Source: Actinomortierella ambigua
Lineage: Eukaryota > Mortierellomycota > Mortierellomycetes > Mortierellales > Mortierellaceae
Direction of reading: 5' to 3'
Assembly: GCA_016098155.1 (NCBI GenBank)
Contig: JAAAJB010000201.1
Span: 1 to 54,229 of the forward strand
DNA length: 54,229 nt
Positions 1 to 10,151 of the stretch are shown piece after piece; position 1 is the first letter of the stretch, and each line of letters begins with the position of its first letter. The position numbers and the translations under genes are program-made. Below the pieces are notes generated by a model that was not told where the DNA came from, did not search any database, and saw only the letters and a program-made list of their open reading frames with translations.

Positions 1-2946
1 GCTGAGGCGCCTATTGAGGAGTACATCGCCAAAATCAACAAGCCTCGAGCTGCTGCTCCTGCTCCTGCTCCTGTCCATACCATTCCTATTGCTACACCTG
101 CGCCCACTTCTCCGTTTGTGCCAGCACCCTCCATGGTCGCCCCCATACCAACTGCGCCCATTCCTGCCAAGGAGGATGAGAACAAGGACAAGGAGGTCAA
201 GCCGGTGATCAGCAACTCGGCGGCTGCGGTCGACAAGAGCAAGGAGCTTGAGAAGAAGGACGCGGCCCCACCACCTGTAGTCAACAACTGGGCTGCTGCG
301 GGATTCAAGTTCAACACTGGCGACAAGTGGAAGTGTCCAACCTGTGACTCTCAAAACGACAACTCAAAAATGAGTTGCGGCTGTTGCGACACAGCCAAGC
401 CTGGTGCATCGACCAAGAAACCTGCTGCCACCCCTGGCCTTTCTTTGTTTGGCGTTGGCACCTCAACAGCCGCTAGCTCCGCTACCAGTGGTTTTGGCCT
501 TTTTGGCCAGCCTGTTAGCAGTGCCACATCCAGCTCGGCGACCACAGCATCTACTCCCGCTCCCTCGGTCCCTGGTTTTACATTTGGGGCTACGACTAGC
601 GCCGCCACTACCACTCCAACACCTGCGCCAGCAGCGACCGCCAACCCCTTCGGAGCATTTGGAGCCACGTCTTCATCCACGAGCACCCCGAACTTCACAG
701 TAGCCACAACAGCAGCCTCAACAGCAGCACCCTCTGCTCCTGTCCTTTTTGGTGGTTTTGGCGCTGCACCCACGACTTTGGCTGCAACAAAGACAGCCAC
801 TCCAGCGACCACCTCTGCTCCTCCTCTCTTTGGTGGATTTGGTACGACCGGCACATCAACACTCTCCAGCCCTGCGGCATCAGCCGCTCCCACCCTTGCC
901 TTTGCGTCACCACTGTCCACCACTACTACATCAGCATCTGGCAGTGGTCTGTCATTTGGTAAACCGATGGTCAGCAGTGCCGCCCCCTTGACAACGACTA
1001 CCACACCCTCAGCAAATGTGCCGGCCCTAGTCGGTGGCAGTGGTTTTACCTTTGGCACCACCACCACAAGTGCGACTCCTTTGACCTCGGCTGCCACGCC
1101 CAGCCTGTTCGGTGGCCTTGCTCAGCCAGGTTCGACGGCGGATTCATCATCTACAGTAGCCACAACCGCACCTGCGGCGACGCCTTTGACCACGGCTGCC
1201 ACGCCCAGCCTGTTCGGTGGCCTTGCTCAACCGGGTTCGACAGCGAATTCATCATCTACAGCAGCAACAACCACACCTACGGCGACGCCTTTGACCACGG
1301 CTGCCACGCCCAGCCTGTTTGGCGGCCTTGCTCAACCAGGTTCTACGGCGAACTCATCATCTACAGTAGCAACAACCGCACCTGTGACGACGCCTTTGAC
1401 CACGGCTGCCACGCCCAGCCTGTTCGGTGGCCTTGCTCAACCGGGTTCGACAGCGAATTCATCATCTACAGCAGCAACAACCACACCTACGGCGACGCCT
1501 TTGACCACGGCTGCCACGCCCAGCCTGTTTGGCGGCCTTGCTCAACCAGGCTCGACGGCGAATTCATCATCTACAGTAGCAACAACCACACCTCTGGCGA
1601 CGCCTTTGACCTCGGCTGCCACGCCCAGCCTGTTCGGCGGCCTTGCTCAACCAGGTTCGACAGCAAATTCACCATTTGCAGTAGCCACGACCGCACCTAT
1701 GGTGACGCCTTTGACCACGGCTGCCACGCCCAGTTTGTTCGGTGGTCTTGCTCAACCAGGCTCGACGGCGAATTCGTCATTTACAGTAGCCACGACCACA
1801 CCCATGGCGACCCCAGTGACGCCGGTCTTTGGCGGATTTGGTGCCACAACCCCTATGACCACAGCTGCCCCAGTCACTTCCGCCCCCATCACCACCTTTG
1901 GAGGCTATGCCTCCCCATCGAGTGCTGGCAATTCAGCCTCGTTGGCGAGTACCGTCGCTGCCGCCGCGCCGACATTTGGCGGTTTTGGAGCTGGTTCGAC
2001 TGCAGCCACTGGTGTGACTACGGCTACAACTACGTTTGCGACCACCACGCCCGCGCCTTTGAGCGGCTTTGGAGTGTTTGGTCAGTCTGCCAGCGGAGGT
2101 GTAGGTGCGCCGCCGCCATTGCCTGCTACAGCAGCACCTGCTGGTTCGACTGGTTTTGCCTTTGGTAGCGGTAACGGTGGCATGGGAGGAATGGGCTCAT
2201 CATCGCCTTTTGGATTTGGAGGTGCAGGCGCTGCCTTTGGAGGTGCAGGTTTCGGATCGACTGCTACAGGAGTAGCACCTCAACAACAACAACAGCAACA
2301 ACAGCCAGCGGGATCTGGTTTCGGATCGACTGCTACAGGAGTAACACCTCAACAACAACAACAACAGCCAGCGGGATCTGGCTTCGGCTTTGGTGGTGTT
2401 GGTGGAAACAGTGGAGGATCCAATACAATGAGCATGACACCTGGCTTTTCGTTCGGAGGCGCAAACACCAACAACGGAGGAGCGACTGGCGGGTTTGGAG
2501 GCGTATCCGCAGCACCGGGCGCATCCCCGTTCCAGTTTGGCGGCGGCGGTATTGCAGCCAGTGCACCTGGTGCAGCACCTGGCTTTAACGGGTTCGGACA
2601 GCAGCCCACACAGCCCCAGCAACAACCAGGAGCAGGTGTGTTTGGCATGACGACGCCGACGGGCTTTGGAGGCAACACAGGTGGTGGGGCTGTTGCAGGA
2701 TTCGGTGTTGGTGGTGGTGCCGGCGTTTTTGGCGCTGGAGGTGGAGGACAGCAGCAGAGCTTTGGGTCCGTGTCATCATCGTCGGGCTTTGGTTTGAACC
2801 CAGGACAAGGCGCGATGGGAGGCATGGGAGGTCTCCAGGCACCGCCAGGAGGCTTCTCGTTCTCCATGGGAGCGACCCCCACCGAAAAGTTCAACCCACC
2901 ACCGGGCCGCAAGATTGCAAAGATGAGAGGAAAGAAGAAGACGTAG
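1..2946 (+). CDS. FG-repeat nucleoporin with RanBP2-type zinc finger (Nup153/Nup1-like), 5' partial
   Basis: The reading frame is open from base 1 and ends with TAG at 2944-2946, so the N-terminus lies outside the window. About 981 residues are visible. A RanBP2-type zinc finger lies near residues 110-129: a WKC start and C-x2-C-x10-C-x2-C, with Cys codons at 334, 343, 376 and 385. It is followed by roughly 800 residues of low-complexity Ser/Thr/Ala/Gly sequence with many FG, GFG and LFGG motifs, and a short basic tail (RKIAKMRGKKKT). FG repeats form the permeability barrier of the nuclear pore and bind importins. A zinc finger combined with FG repeats and a basic C-terminus is typical of Nup153 and related basket nucleoporins. 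The central part contains a 35-residue tandem array and Gln runs (2281-2370). The family call is firm; the exact orthologue is inferred. Confidence 0.85.
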   Translation, partial: AEAPIEEYIAKINKPRAAAPAPAPVHTIPIATPAPTSPFVPAPSMVAPIPTAPIPAKEDENKDKEVKPVISNSAAAVDKSKELEKKDAAPPPVVNNWAAAGFKFNTGDKWKCPTCDSQNDNSKMSCGCCDTAKPGASTKKPAATPGLSLFGVGTSTAASSATSGFGLFGQPVSSATSSSATTASTPAPSVPGFTFGATTSAATTTPTPAPAATANPFGAFGATSSSTSTPNFTVATTAASTAAPSAPVLFGGFGAAPTTLAATKTATPATTSAPPLFGGFGTTGTSTLSSPAASAAPTLAFASPLSTTTTSASGSGLSFGKPMVSSAAPLTTTTTPSANVPALVGGSGFTFGTTTTSATPLTSAATPSLFGGLAQPGSTADSSSTVATTAPAATPLTTAATPSLFGGLAQPGSTANSSSTAATTTPTATPLTTAATPSLFGGLAQPGSTANSSSTVATTAPVTTPLTTAATPSLFGGLAQPGSTANSSSTAATTTPTATPLTTAATPSLFGGLAQPGSTANSSSTVATTTPLATPLTSAATPSLFGGLAQPGSTANSPFAVATTAPMVTPLTTAATPSLFGGLAQPGSTANSSFTVATTTPMATPVTPVFGGFGATTPMTTAAPVTSAPITTFGGYASPSSAGNSASLASTVAAAAPTFGGFGAGSTAATGVTTATTTFATTTPAPLSGFGVFGQSASGGVGAPPPLPATAAPAGSTGFAFGSGNGGMGGMGSSSPFGFGGAGAAFGGAGFGSTATGVAPQQQQQQQQPAGSGFGSTATGVTPQQQQQQPAGSGFGFGGVGGNSGGSNTMSMTPGFSFGGANTNNGGATGGFGGVSAAPGASPFQFGGGGIAASAPGAAPGFNGFGQQPTQPQQQPGAGVFGMTTPTGFGGNTGGGAVAGFGVGGGAGVFGAGGGGQQQSFGSVSSSSGFGLNPGQGAMGGMGGLQAPPGGFSFSMGATPTEKFNPPPGRKIAKMRGKKKT
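1075..1809 (+). repeat. 105-bp coding tandem repeat, seven copies, in the nucleoporin
   Basis: There are seven in-frame copies of a 35-residue unit that begins TPLTxAATPSLFGGLAQPGS. Copies 2 (1180-1284) and 4 (1390-1494) look identical base for base, and copies 3 and 5 are nearly so. This shows a 210-bp higher-order duplication on top of the 105-bp period. Each unit adds one LFGG motif. Confidence 0.93.
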
Positions 2947-3200
2947 ACCACCCAACCCCCTCTCACTATTGCACACACCTTCACCATTACTACCACCACC
3001 ACCCCTCATGTAAAAAATAAAAAAAACCCCCCTGGCAACACTTACAAATATTGGCCACTAATTATATAAACCCCTGCATGCTCGTCCTCAACACCCAATA
3101 AAAGCATGGCTCGCTCTTGTCTAATTAGGATACACTCACTGACAGTTTCTGCTCTCCGAGGCAGACTGTCCATGCTAAGAAGAAGGCTCCAGCAAAATAA
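2947..3200. other. 3' flank of nucleoporin gene, no gene seen
   Basis: This is an A/T-rich and CA-rich 3' flank with an A-run at 3014-3027 and AATAAA-like hexamers near 3016 and 3099 that could serve polyadenylation. I see no coding sequence. The duplicated island begins near 3200. Confidence 0.4.
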
Positions 3201-3401
3201 TGGCTCAATCCTGTCCCTCTTGGTTGCCGTTGATGAAGCTGGTACCGATATCTGATGTTCACCGTCGGTTCTTCGTATGTATTCGCCGAAAAAAAAATAA
3301 AAAACAGCGGCGTCAGTCGTCTGGCCCATGCTATCCGAGCCCACAATAAAGTGATCGAGGATCTGGCTCTGGCGCTACACCCAGCCGACACGATTTGACC
3401 C

Positions 3402-3674
3402 GTAGTTGCGGACAACGCCAAAATTCACAAGACAAAGGGATGTCAAGGACGCCCATTGCTCGTTCTACCTCCGACGACCTACTTATATTTCTACCCACCA
3501 TATAGTCCGCATGTGAACGCTACCGAGTCTATGCTTTCCAGGGTGAAGGCTCGTGGTCAGGTACCAAGAGGATCCAAGACCAAGGCGATCACCCCCGACC
3601 ACATCCAAGTTGGCTCTACCTTAATCGAAGCTACCAGTGGCACAGGGGTCGAGAGGTTAACTGTTACATTTTGA
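3402..3674 (+). pseudogene. DDE transposase C-terminal fragment (IS630/Tc1-mariner-like)
   Basis: An open stretch of 90 codons reads as the end of a DDE_3-type transposase. It starts VVADNAKIHKTKG, which carries the second catalytic Asp, and continues with a YPPYSPHVNATESMLSRVKA segment that carries the third acidic residue (Glu), ending with TGA. There is no start codon in a sensible place, and the N-terminal half and first Asp are not found upstream. Upstream sequence to about 3200 looks like decayed transposase. I call it a dead remnant. Confidence 0.7.
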
Positions 3675-3861
3675 TTTCACTCAAACGAGGAGAAGCTTGG
3701 TGAGCTACACAACAACATCTTTGTTTATTGGAGATCGCAAGGACAGCCGCGACTTGTACCTTAAGAGAAAGACCACTGACCTCCGAGGTAGAGAATGAGG
3801 AGGATGTCCTAACAAAAAGCTGATCTGGAGGGCAGGCGCTCCCATTGGATGGAGCAGGTGT

Positions 3862-4430
3862 TCATTCAGGAGGATTGTTCTCAGCAAAATACTGAATGTT
3901 ATATGCGCTGTCTATTGCACTGCCAGGATCGTAGCTCGCTAGCCTTTTGCAACTCGCTTGGTCTCTTGCGTGCAATTGTGCTCCACCATTCTTATCAAAC
4001 ATTGACGACAATCTGACCAACGTCCCGGCTTGGGAGTCTGTTCCCGCAAGGGGTGCCTTCCAAAATCTGGGGCACAGCTTGATGTCACCGAGCTGAGTTG
4101 GAAATATGTCTCCAAGTTCAGATATGTTGTTTGGGCACGGTGAACAGTGGTATGTGAACAGGTTGAATGGATTTTCAGCCATCAGACTGAAACGGGCTAC
4201 CAATTCGAACGTCTTTGTGGCGTGTATTCGCCAAACCATGTCGTGAAGCGCGTGGTTTCTGATTGGAGAGCAAAAAGATATTCGGAACTGGTTGACACGA
4301 GGGATGTGGCCTGTTGGGCGGCGTTGTTGATGATGCTTTGCTGGTGAGCATTACAGTTGACAAATTGGGCGGCCCTGACGACGACGACAGCTGGCACAAG
4401 AAGCAGGGCTGAAACGATCACGGACTTCAT
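3862..4430 (-). pseudogene. Frameshifted secreted M35-like (Lys-N family) protein, left copy
   Basis: It reads on the reverse strand from ATG at 4430-4428 with a hydrophobic signal peptide (MKSVIVSALLLVPAVVVVRA). The RFTTWFGEYT motif follows, then the frame is lost near 4205-4225 and resumes as FTYHCSPC ... TDSQAGTLV ... YFAENNPPE, ending at 3862. Compared with the right copy (6793-7359), one base is missing between the conserved ACAAAG and CCCGTTTC blocks. The zinc-binding HExxH position reads RLSSM, so the encoded fold could not be an active M35 peptidase even if read through. A sequencing error or an unusual intron could mimic the frameshift. Confidence 0.8.
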
Positions 4431-4554
4431 TTAGCGGGTGTACGTGGTATTTTGTCTTGAGAGGAGAGAATGTTGTGAAGAAGTGGGTTTAGAGCAAGAT
4501 TGCGGACGTCAAGGTGGGCTGGTGCAGGACGTTGAGGGAGGTGGGCGAGACTTC

Positions 4555-4562
4555 TTTTTATA
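4555..4562 (-). promoter_or_regulatory. TATA box of the left M35-like copy
   Basis: TATAAAAA on the reverse strand, about 125 bp upstream of the ATG. The surrounding sequence (CCTCACG before it) is shared with the right copy, so the promoter was part of the duplication. Confidence 0.55.
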
Positions 4563-5095
4563 CGTGAGGAGAAAGGCATTTCTGCAGCAACGAATTAAAG
4601 TGGTGGCGGGGTATGATTCCCATATGCGCTAGGAATGAGAACAATCTAAGGAAGAGAAAGAAAAGGCGTGCGAGAGAAGGTGGGTGCTTTAATGCAAAGG
4701 GGGTCTCAAGGGACGCTGGGGAACTACAGCGGCGATATCAGGGGCGGTCTATTACACAGATAAAACTATTTCCATCCTGGAGCTCGGCACAAAAAAAAAA
4801 AAAAAAAAAAAGAGAGAGAGAAGAGCACATCTGAAAGATGTCAAGGGGACGCAAAATGAGCGGATGCTAAAGATATCGAGAGGGGAGACCTGAAAGAAAG
4901 AGACTAAGGGATGCAGAATAAAATGCTACAGAAAGAGGGAGAACTACGATATGTTTTTCTCGTTGATGTGTAGTAGGTATTTGGACTAGGAGTGCTGAGG
5001 GTCAAAAGGATCATTGAGAATTTAGGATGTGGGGAGTGCCGAAAAATGATTATGTGTGTGAACAAAGGATGCATGATCTTCGGATGTCTTCAGTA

Positions 5096-6019
5096 AAGAC
5101 GTAGCAATGAGTGATGGCTGGTCGTTGTCGCAAACGTCGTGTGAATAAACTTGCGGATATGCAAGTCAAAACAGAACCTAATTTAGCTATGCTTTAATGC
5201 TTTTACTGCGTGTTTTCGCGTACGCGTCGCGCTCCCTCGCATTGCACATCTACGTGGCCTATAAAAGATCGCCATGGTCTGACGACCAGTCCAGGATCTG
5301 TTTCTTGACCTGTGGATAAATGAGCTCCTCGTCGTTTGCCCGGAAGAGCCAGTGCTCGATCCTTCGCTGCCACTACTGGGTGATGTGTCCAACTCGGTAG
5401 TGTCACTGTCAGACTCGCTTTGGCGTTTTCTCTTTTCTCAACGAAGATTGCTGATGCCTGCCTCTGGCTGTCGTCGAGACTTTCGCCTGGGTCTCGGTCA
5501 CGTCGCACGTACAATCAAAGTCGTAGAGATAAAATGGGATTGCCAAGTGCACAAACGAATCCTTCCCGACGAGGCGGATTGATTGTCCGCTGCGCAACAG
5601 AGACAGCAACACCTCTGTTTTTGCATTGGCTGTCCGTGTGTGGCAGCCGCTGCACTCTCAACACTGAAGAGCATATGAGTCAACTTGCAGAGCGCCAGGA
5701 CTATAAAAGTGATGTTCCAATTCGTTAGCTTCAGGAGGAGCCGAGCCCTTGATTCGACCTTCCTTCCTTCAGAGTGTAGTACGGTATCACGAGCATGTCT
5801 GGCACTTCATCCTTCGCGAGCCCGTGGACTCTAAACAATCCAGTCTGCATTGCTGCTAGGACAAGATTGGGCAGGGATGTCTTTTTTTTTTTAACAAAAA
5901 TAGTGACATGGACAAAGTTATAAATTTGGATGAAGCTCAGGTCAACTTGCGCATAATTAGCACGAGTATGGCCGCGCTCTTCGTGGCGTTCATGCTACGA
6001 AGAGGGTCCCCACACAAAA
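5096..6019. other. Spacer between the duplicated units, no recognisable gene
   Basis: Several short open stretches occur on both strands (for example 5203-5514 on the reverse strand), but none shows a known motif or signal peptide. An upstream part (5354-5408) resembles 8133-8187. A T-run lies at 5882-5892, and the sequence just before 6020 looks like further decayed transposase. I found nothing I can name. Confidence 0.4.
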
Positions 6020-6330
6020 ATGGCACAGGTATGTCTTCTTAGTTGCCGTTGACAATGTTGATATCGATGTATCAAGGGTACTCCGTTGATTCTTCAGCAG
6101 GCCTTGCCTAACCCCCCCACCCACCCAAAAAAGAAAGAAACCAAGAACAGTAGCGCCAGTTGTCTGGGCCCACGATGTCCATGACTGCGGTCAGGCTAGG
6201 GCCATTTATGATTTAGTCGTAAACATGCCACCTGAGGACGATGCCAACACGAGGTGTTTTGACGAGGGAGATCTCTAAAATGAAGAGATCGAGGATCTGA
6301 CTCAGGCGCTACACCCAACCAGCACGATCC

Positions 6331-6594
6331 CAAGTTGTGGACAACGCTAAAAATCACAAGATAAAGGGATGTCAAGAACGCCAGTTGCTTGTTCTACCTC
6401 TGACGACCAACTTATATTTTTACCCACCACACAGTACGCATCCGAGCACTGCCTATTCTGTGCTTTTCCAGGGTGAAGGCCCGCGTCAGGTACCAAGAGG
6501 ATCCAAGACCAAGGCGATCTCTCTCGACCACATCAAAGCTGGCTCTACCTTAATCGAAGCTACCAGTGGCACAGGGGTGGACTCGGGAGGTTAA
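6331..6594 (+). pseudogene. Decayed DDE transposase fragment, right copy
   Basis: Starts VVDNAKNHKIKG and aligns with the left fragment at 3402-3674. The YSPHVNATE segment has become HSTHPSTAY, so the catalytic Glu is lost, and the end has shifted to GVDSGG then stop. It is more eroded than the left copy and cannot be an active enzyme. Confidence 0.7.
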
Positions 6595-6792
6595 CTGTTA
6601 CATTTTAATTTCACTTAAAGAGGAGAAGCTTGGTGAGCTATATAGCAATATCTTTGTTTATTGGAGATCGCAGGGACAGCCGCGACTGGTACCATAGGAG
6701 AAAGACCCCTGACCTCCGAGGTCGAGAATGATGATGATGTTCTAACAAAAGCTGATCTTGAGGGCAGGCGCTCAACTGGATGGGGTAGGTGT

Positions 6793-7359
6793 TCATTGAG
6801 GAGGATTGTTCTCAGCAAAATACTGAATGTTATATGCGCTGGTTACTGCATCGTCAGGAGAAGATGTCGCTAGATCTTCGCAATCCGCTTGGCCACGTGC
6901 TAGCGATTTTGCTCCACCATTCACACTAAACATTGACGCCAATCCGACCAACGTCCCGGCTTGGGAGTCTGTTCCCGTTAGGGGTTCCTTCCAAAAGCTG
7001 GGGCAGAGGTAGATTTCACCGAATTGATCTGGATATACGTAGCCATGTTCAGACATGTCCTGGTTTTGGCACATTGAACAGTCGTATGTGAACTGGCTGA
7101 ATTGATTTCCAGCCAGAGATTCGAAACGGCCTGTCACTTTGCCAGATCTTTGTTCCGTGTATTCGCCAAACCATGTCGTGTAGCGCGGGGTGCCTGATTT
7201 AAGACCAAGAAGATATTGGTGACTGGTTTCCACGAGGGACGTGGCCTGTTGGGCGGCTTTATCGATGGTGCGTTGCTGGTCTTCAGTACAGCCGGCAAAA
7301 TTAGCGGCGTTGACGACAGCAGGTACAAGAAGCAGTGCTGAAACAATCACGGACTTCAT
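6793..7359 (-). CDS. Secreted M35-fold protein lacking the zinc-binding residues
   Basis: Single-exon gene of 188 residues on the reverse strand, ATG at 7359-7357, TGA at 6793-6795. A clear signal peptide (MKSVIVSALLLVPAVVNA) is followed by landmarks of the peptidyl-Lys metalloendopeptidase family M35: PRYTTWFGEY, FTYDC, YVYP, IYLCPSFW, TDSQAGTLV, NGG and a C-terminal YFAENNPP. In active members the segment after GTLV is HExxH, and an Asp sits in GTxxDxxYG. Here these read GLASM and GAKSLARG, so both zinc His, the catalytic Glu and the third ligand Asp are absent. Conserved Cys residues remain, suggesting a folded extracellular protein. An earlier in-frame ATG exists at 7440, but the signal peptide favours 7359. 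What it now does (binding, decoy, effector) is unknown. Confidence 0.85.
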   Translation of the reverse strand: MKSVIVSALLLVPAVVNAANFAGCTEDQQRTIDKAAQQATSLVETSHQYLLGLKSGTPRYTTWFGEYTEQRSGKVTGRFESLAGNQFSQFTYDCSMCQNQDMSEHGYVYPDQFGEIYLCPSFWKEPLTGTDSQAGTLVGLASMFSVNGGAKSLARGQADCEDLATSSPDDAVTSAYNIQYFAENNPPQ

Positions 7360-7476
7360 TAGCGGATATCGTGTGGTTGGATGGTATTTGTCTTGGGGAG
7401 AGTGTGATGAAGAGGGTCTGAGGAAGATTGCAGACGTCAAGATGGCTAGTCTAAGAGGTAGGGTGGGCGACGCTTC

Positions 7477-7484
7477 CTTTTATA
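7477..7484 (-). promoter_or_regulatory. TATA box of the intact M35-like gene
   Basis: TATAAAAG on the reverse strand about 120 bp upstream of the ATG at 7359, in the same context as in the left copy. Confidence 0.6.
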
Positions 7485-8045
7485 CGTGAGGAGAAACGCA
7501 ATTTAGGAAGACGAATCAAAGGGGGGAGTAATTCCCATTTGTGCGAGGAATGCGGACAATCCAAGGAAAAGCAAGAACAGGGGTACGAGAGAAGGTGGGG
7601 TGCTTGATTGCGAAGGGGGTCTCAAGGGGACGCTAGACAACTACAGTGGTGATATCAGGGGCGGTCTATTACACAGATAAAAACTATTTCCATCCTGGAG
7701 TTCGGCACGGAAAAAAAAAGGAGAGAGAGAGAATAGCATGAAAACCACATCTGAAAGATGTCAAGGGGACGCAAAATGAGCGGATGCTAAAGGTATCAAG
7801 AGGGGGGACATGAAAGAAAGAACACAGGATATAAATATCTTTTAAGGAATGCAGAAAAAAATGCTACAGAAAGAAGGAGAACTAAGATATGTTACTCATT
7901 GGTGCTGCAGTTTTGTGTAGTAGGTCTTTGGACTAGGAGTGTTGAGGGTCATTGGGAGTGAGGAAATTTAGGAGACGGGAGTGCCGAAGAATGATTGTGT
8001 GTGTGAACAAAGAATGGATGGTGTTCGGATGTCTTCAGAAAAGAA

Positions 8046-8884
8046 TGATTGGATTGCGTTTCTATAGCATATCCGTAAGTTCCATCCAACACGACTTTTG
8101 CAACGACCACCGATTACCTGAAAAATCCGATGGTCGATCCCTCACTACCACCACCGGGTGATCCGTCCAGCTAATCTTTAGTCACTCGCTCAAGTGCACT
8201 CCGAGCAAACGTCCGTCATAATGGGGGCCATGTTAAGCAAGAGTTGAATCTTAATATGGTAGGAGCATGAAGGCTCCAGGGTTGCTGATAGTCTACTAGT
8301 TAACTGACACGCCGTTCGTGAGAAATCTGTGGTATTCGATCTGGTTGTGGATACTAGGAGAATGTCCACGCTACTAATCACGCAGCCTCCAAGCTCTACT
8401 TTCCTTGAGCCTTCATTGTCCGTCCAGCCTGGCTCTAGTCATTTCCTCTGAGAGTCTTTGCAATGAGTCGCTAGTCAATCAAAGTCATGCGCACTGAGCC
8501 TTCTCTGGATATCATGGTAGCAGACTTGAAGGATATGCCTCCTCGATAGCGCGGTGCGCCTAGGAACCTGTCAACGAATCGAGTTGGAGTACTTTGCGCA
8601 AGTTTGCACGATTGCCAGCCTTTTCCGGCAGGTTGATTCATATTCATGAATGCGCTGACCAACTGTTTCCGTTAATAGGCATGAAGGATGGCGGCAGTGC
8701 TTGAAGTTCCGATATGAGTTAAATCAGAGGGAGGCGCATATTCCCCCAAAATATGGAGGGAGGAGCGGAGTACGTTGGTGGGATGTCTAAATCATTTGGC
8801 GGTCTCATAAAAAAAAAGGTGCAGGTCCTGTTTTTGTGATCACCTGCACACCCCGCCTTCATTCCTCATCGACAGACAGACATC
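8046..8884. other. Gene-poor stretch upstream of MAGOH
   Basis: No open stretch with recognisable protein motifs. The left end (8133-8187) is distantly similar to 5354-5408, which suggests the duplicated island reaches further than its best-conserved core. The right end should hold the MAGOH promoter; an A-run at 8810-8817 is the only visible feature. Confidence 0.4.
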
Positions 8885-10151
8885 ATGCCACAGGACGAGT
8901 TCTATTGTCGATACTAGTGAGTCAAACAACCATCTAGTTCTCCTCACGCCAGCCCAGTAGATTTCGATGAAGACAACCATCACGACACCGGGTCTGCCGA
9001 CAGCACATGGAACAATCAGGCCATGGACTTGTGGGCATGGATATGGGTCAAGCATGAGTGATGGCGCCCATGAGCTCGACATTGCTCGTGGAGAAATCCA
9101 GTCTATACCAATCCACGCCAATACTTAAACAGTTGAGGAGACATGCGCCCGGTATTTATTTGCTCGACCAAAGACACACGTGCTGACAAAGGATAAGGGC
9201 GTTCCAGCTCGCCAAAGCAGCTGTGACTTTCGCAGGAGCAGGGAGATGAGAGTGCAGGACAGCTGGATCTCTCCACTCTGCAGAGTGGATGGGATCCTTC
9301 CAAGATCCACTATCGACCAATAATGTATCCTCGGCTGCTAACCATGAAAACGCCTTCTTTTTTTTATTGCAATATTTGAAGCTCTGGTCACCAGGGACGC
9401 TATGGACATGAGTTTATCGAATTCGAGTTTCATTCGGACGGGCGGTTACGATATGCCAACAACTCCAACTACAGAAACGAGTCGCTTATTAAGAAGGAGA
9501 GTATGTATCTCATGTTGTTGTTTTTGACACTTATCTGCATGTTTCTTCTGTAGAGCGTCGCTCTCAACATCTCACTCTTTTTTTTTCTCTCCTGTCTTTT
9601 GCGTACAATGAAGTGAACGTCAGTCCGTTGATGCTGAAGGAGCTTAAGCGGATCATCGCCGACTCTGAGATCACAAAGGAGGACGACAACAAATGGCCCA
9701 AGAAAAATTCTTTTGGCAAGCAGGAGCTCGAGATTCGATACGGCAATGAACACGTCTCTTTTGAGGTATTGGTTTCTCCTATATAGTTGACGCGGAAGGA
9801 CAAGTCAGAGGAAAATGCTTTTCGGAAAAAGATTTGCGCTGAACACTTAGCCCTCTATATGTGTTTGATTCTTTCTTTTTTTTCGAATAGACGGCCAAGA
9901 TTGGCTCTCTTGTCGATGTCCAGGATAGCGGCGATCCAGACGGTCTCCGCGTATTCTACTACCTTGTACAGGATCTCAAGTGCCTAGTCTTCTCATTGAT
10001 CACGCTGCACTGGAAGGTATGGATGAAACGTTCAGCGATACCTCACCGAAGAATAGGAACAATGATTCGAAACGTTCGTAGGATTTGGCGTTGGAGGGGA
10101 GCCTTGTTCTAACTGACCTTATATCTGCACGATAGATCAAGCCGATTTAAG
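8885..10151 (+). CDS. MAGOH: MAGOH / mago nashi, exon-junction-complex core subunit
   Basis: Exons 8885-8916, 9382-9500, 9614-9765, 9891-10016 and 10137-10151 give 147 residues, matching the usual length (146 in human). The first exon encodes [10 protein letters not shown] and ends inside a Tyr codon. Exon 2 resumes as [16 protein letters not shown], exon 3 holds [15 protein letters not shown] and QELEI, exon 4 holds KIGSLVDVQ and [20 protein letters not shown], and the last exon encodes only IKPI and the stop. All junctions are GT-AG and in phase. MAGOH pairs with Y14 in the exon junction complex, which marks spliced mRNAs. Its presence fits an intron-rich fungus. The 465-bp first intron is long for this window. 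Confidence 0.93.

Larger units (their letters stand above)
3200..5095. repeat. Left copy of a ~2-kb direct segmental duplication
   Basis: This segment matches about 6020-8045 in the same orientation and order: transposase fragment, reverse-strand M35-like gene, promoter, then a shared 3' part ending near TCGGATGTCTTCAG. The copies differ by many substitutions and small indels, so the duplication is not very recent. Ends are approximate. Weaker similarity seems to continue to the right (5354-5408 against 8133-8187). Confidence 0.85.
6020..8045. repeat. Right copy of the ~2-kb direct segmental duplication
   Basis: Matches 3200-5095 over its whole length with the same gene order. It has extra sequence in the transposase part (about 6190-6280) and in the 3' part (about 7725-7745 and 7815-7850). 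It contains the intact M35-like gene. Confidence 0.85.

Noticed and set aside
351..1097. 248-codon reverse-strand frame in the nucleoporin
   Set aside because: Low-complexity mirror of FG-repeat DNA with no independent support.
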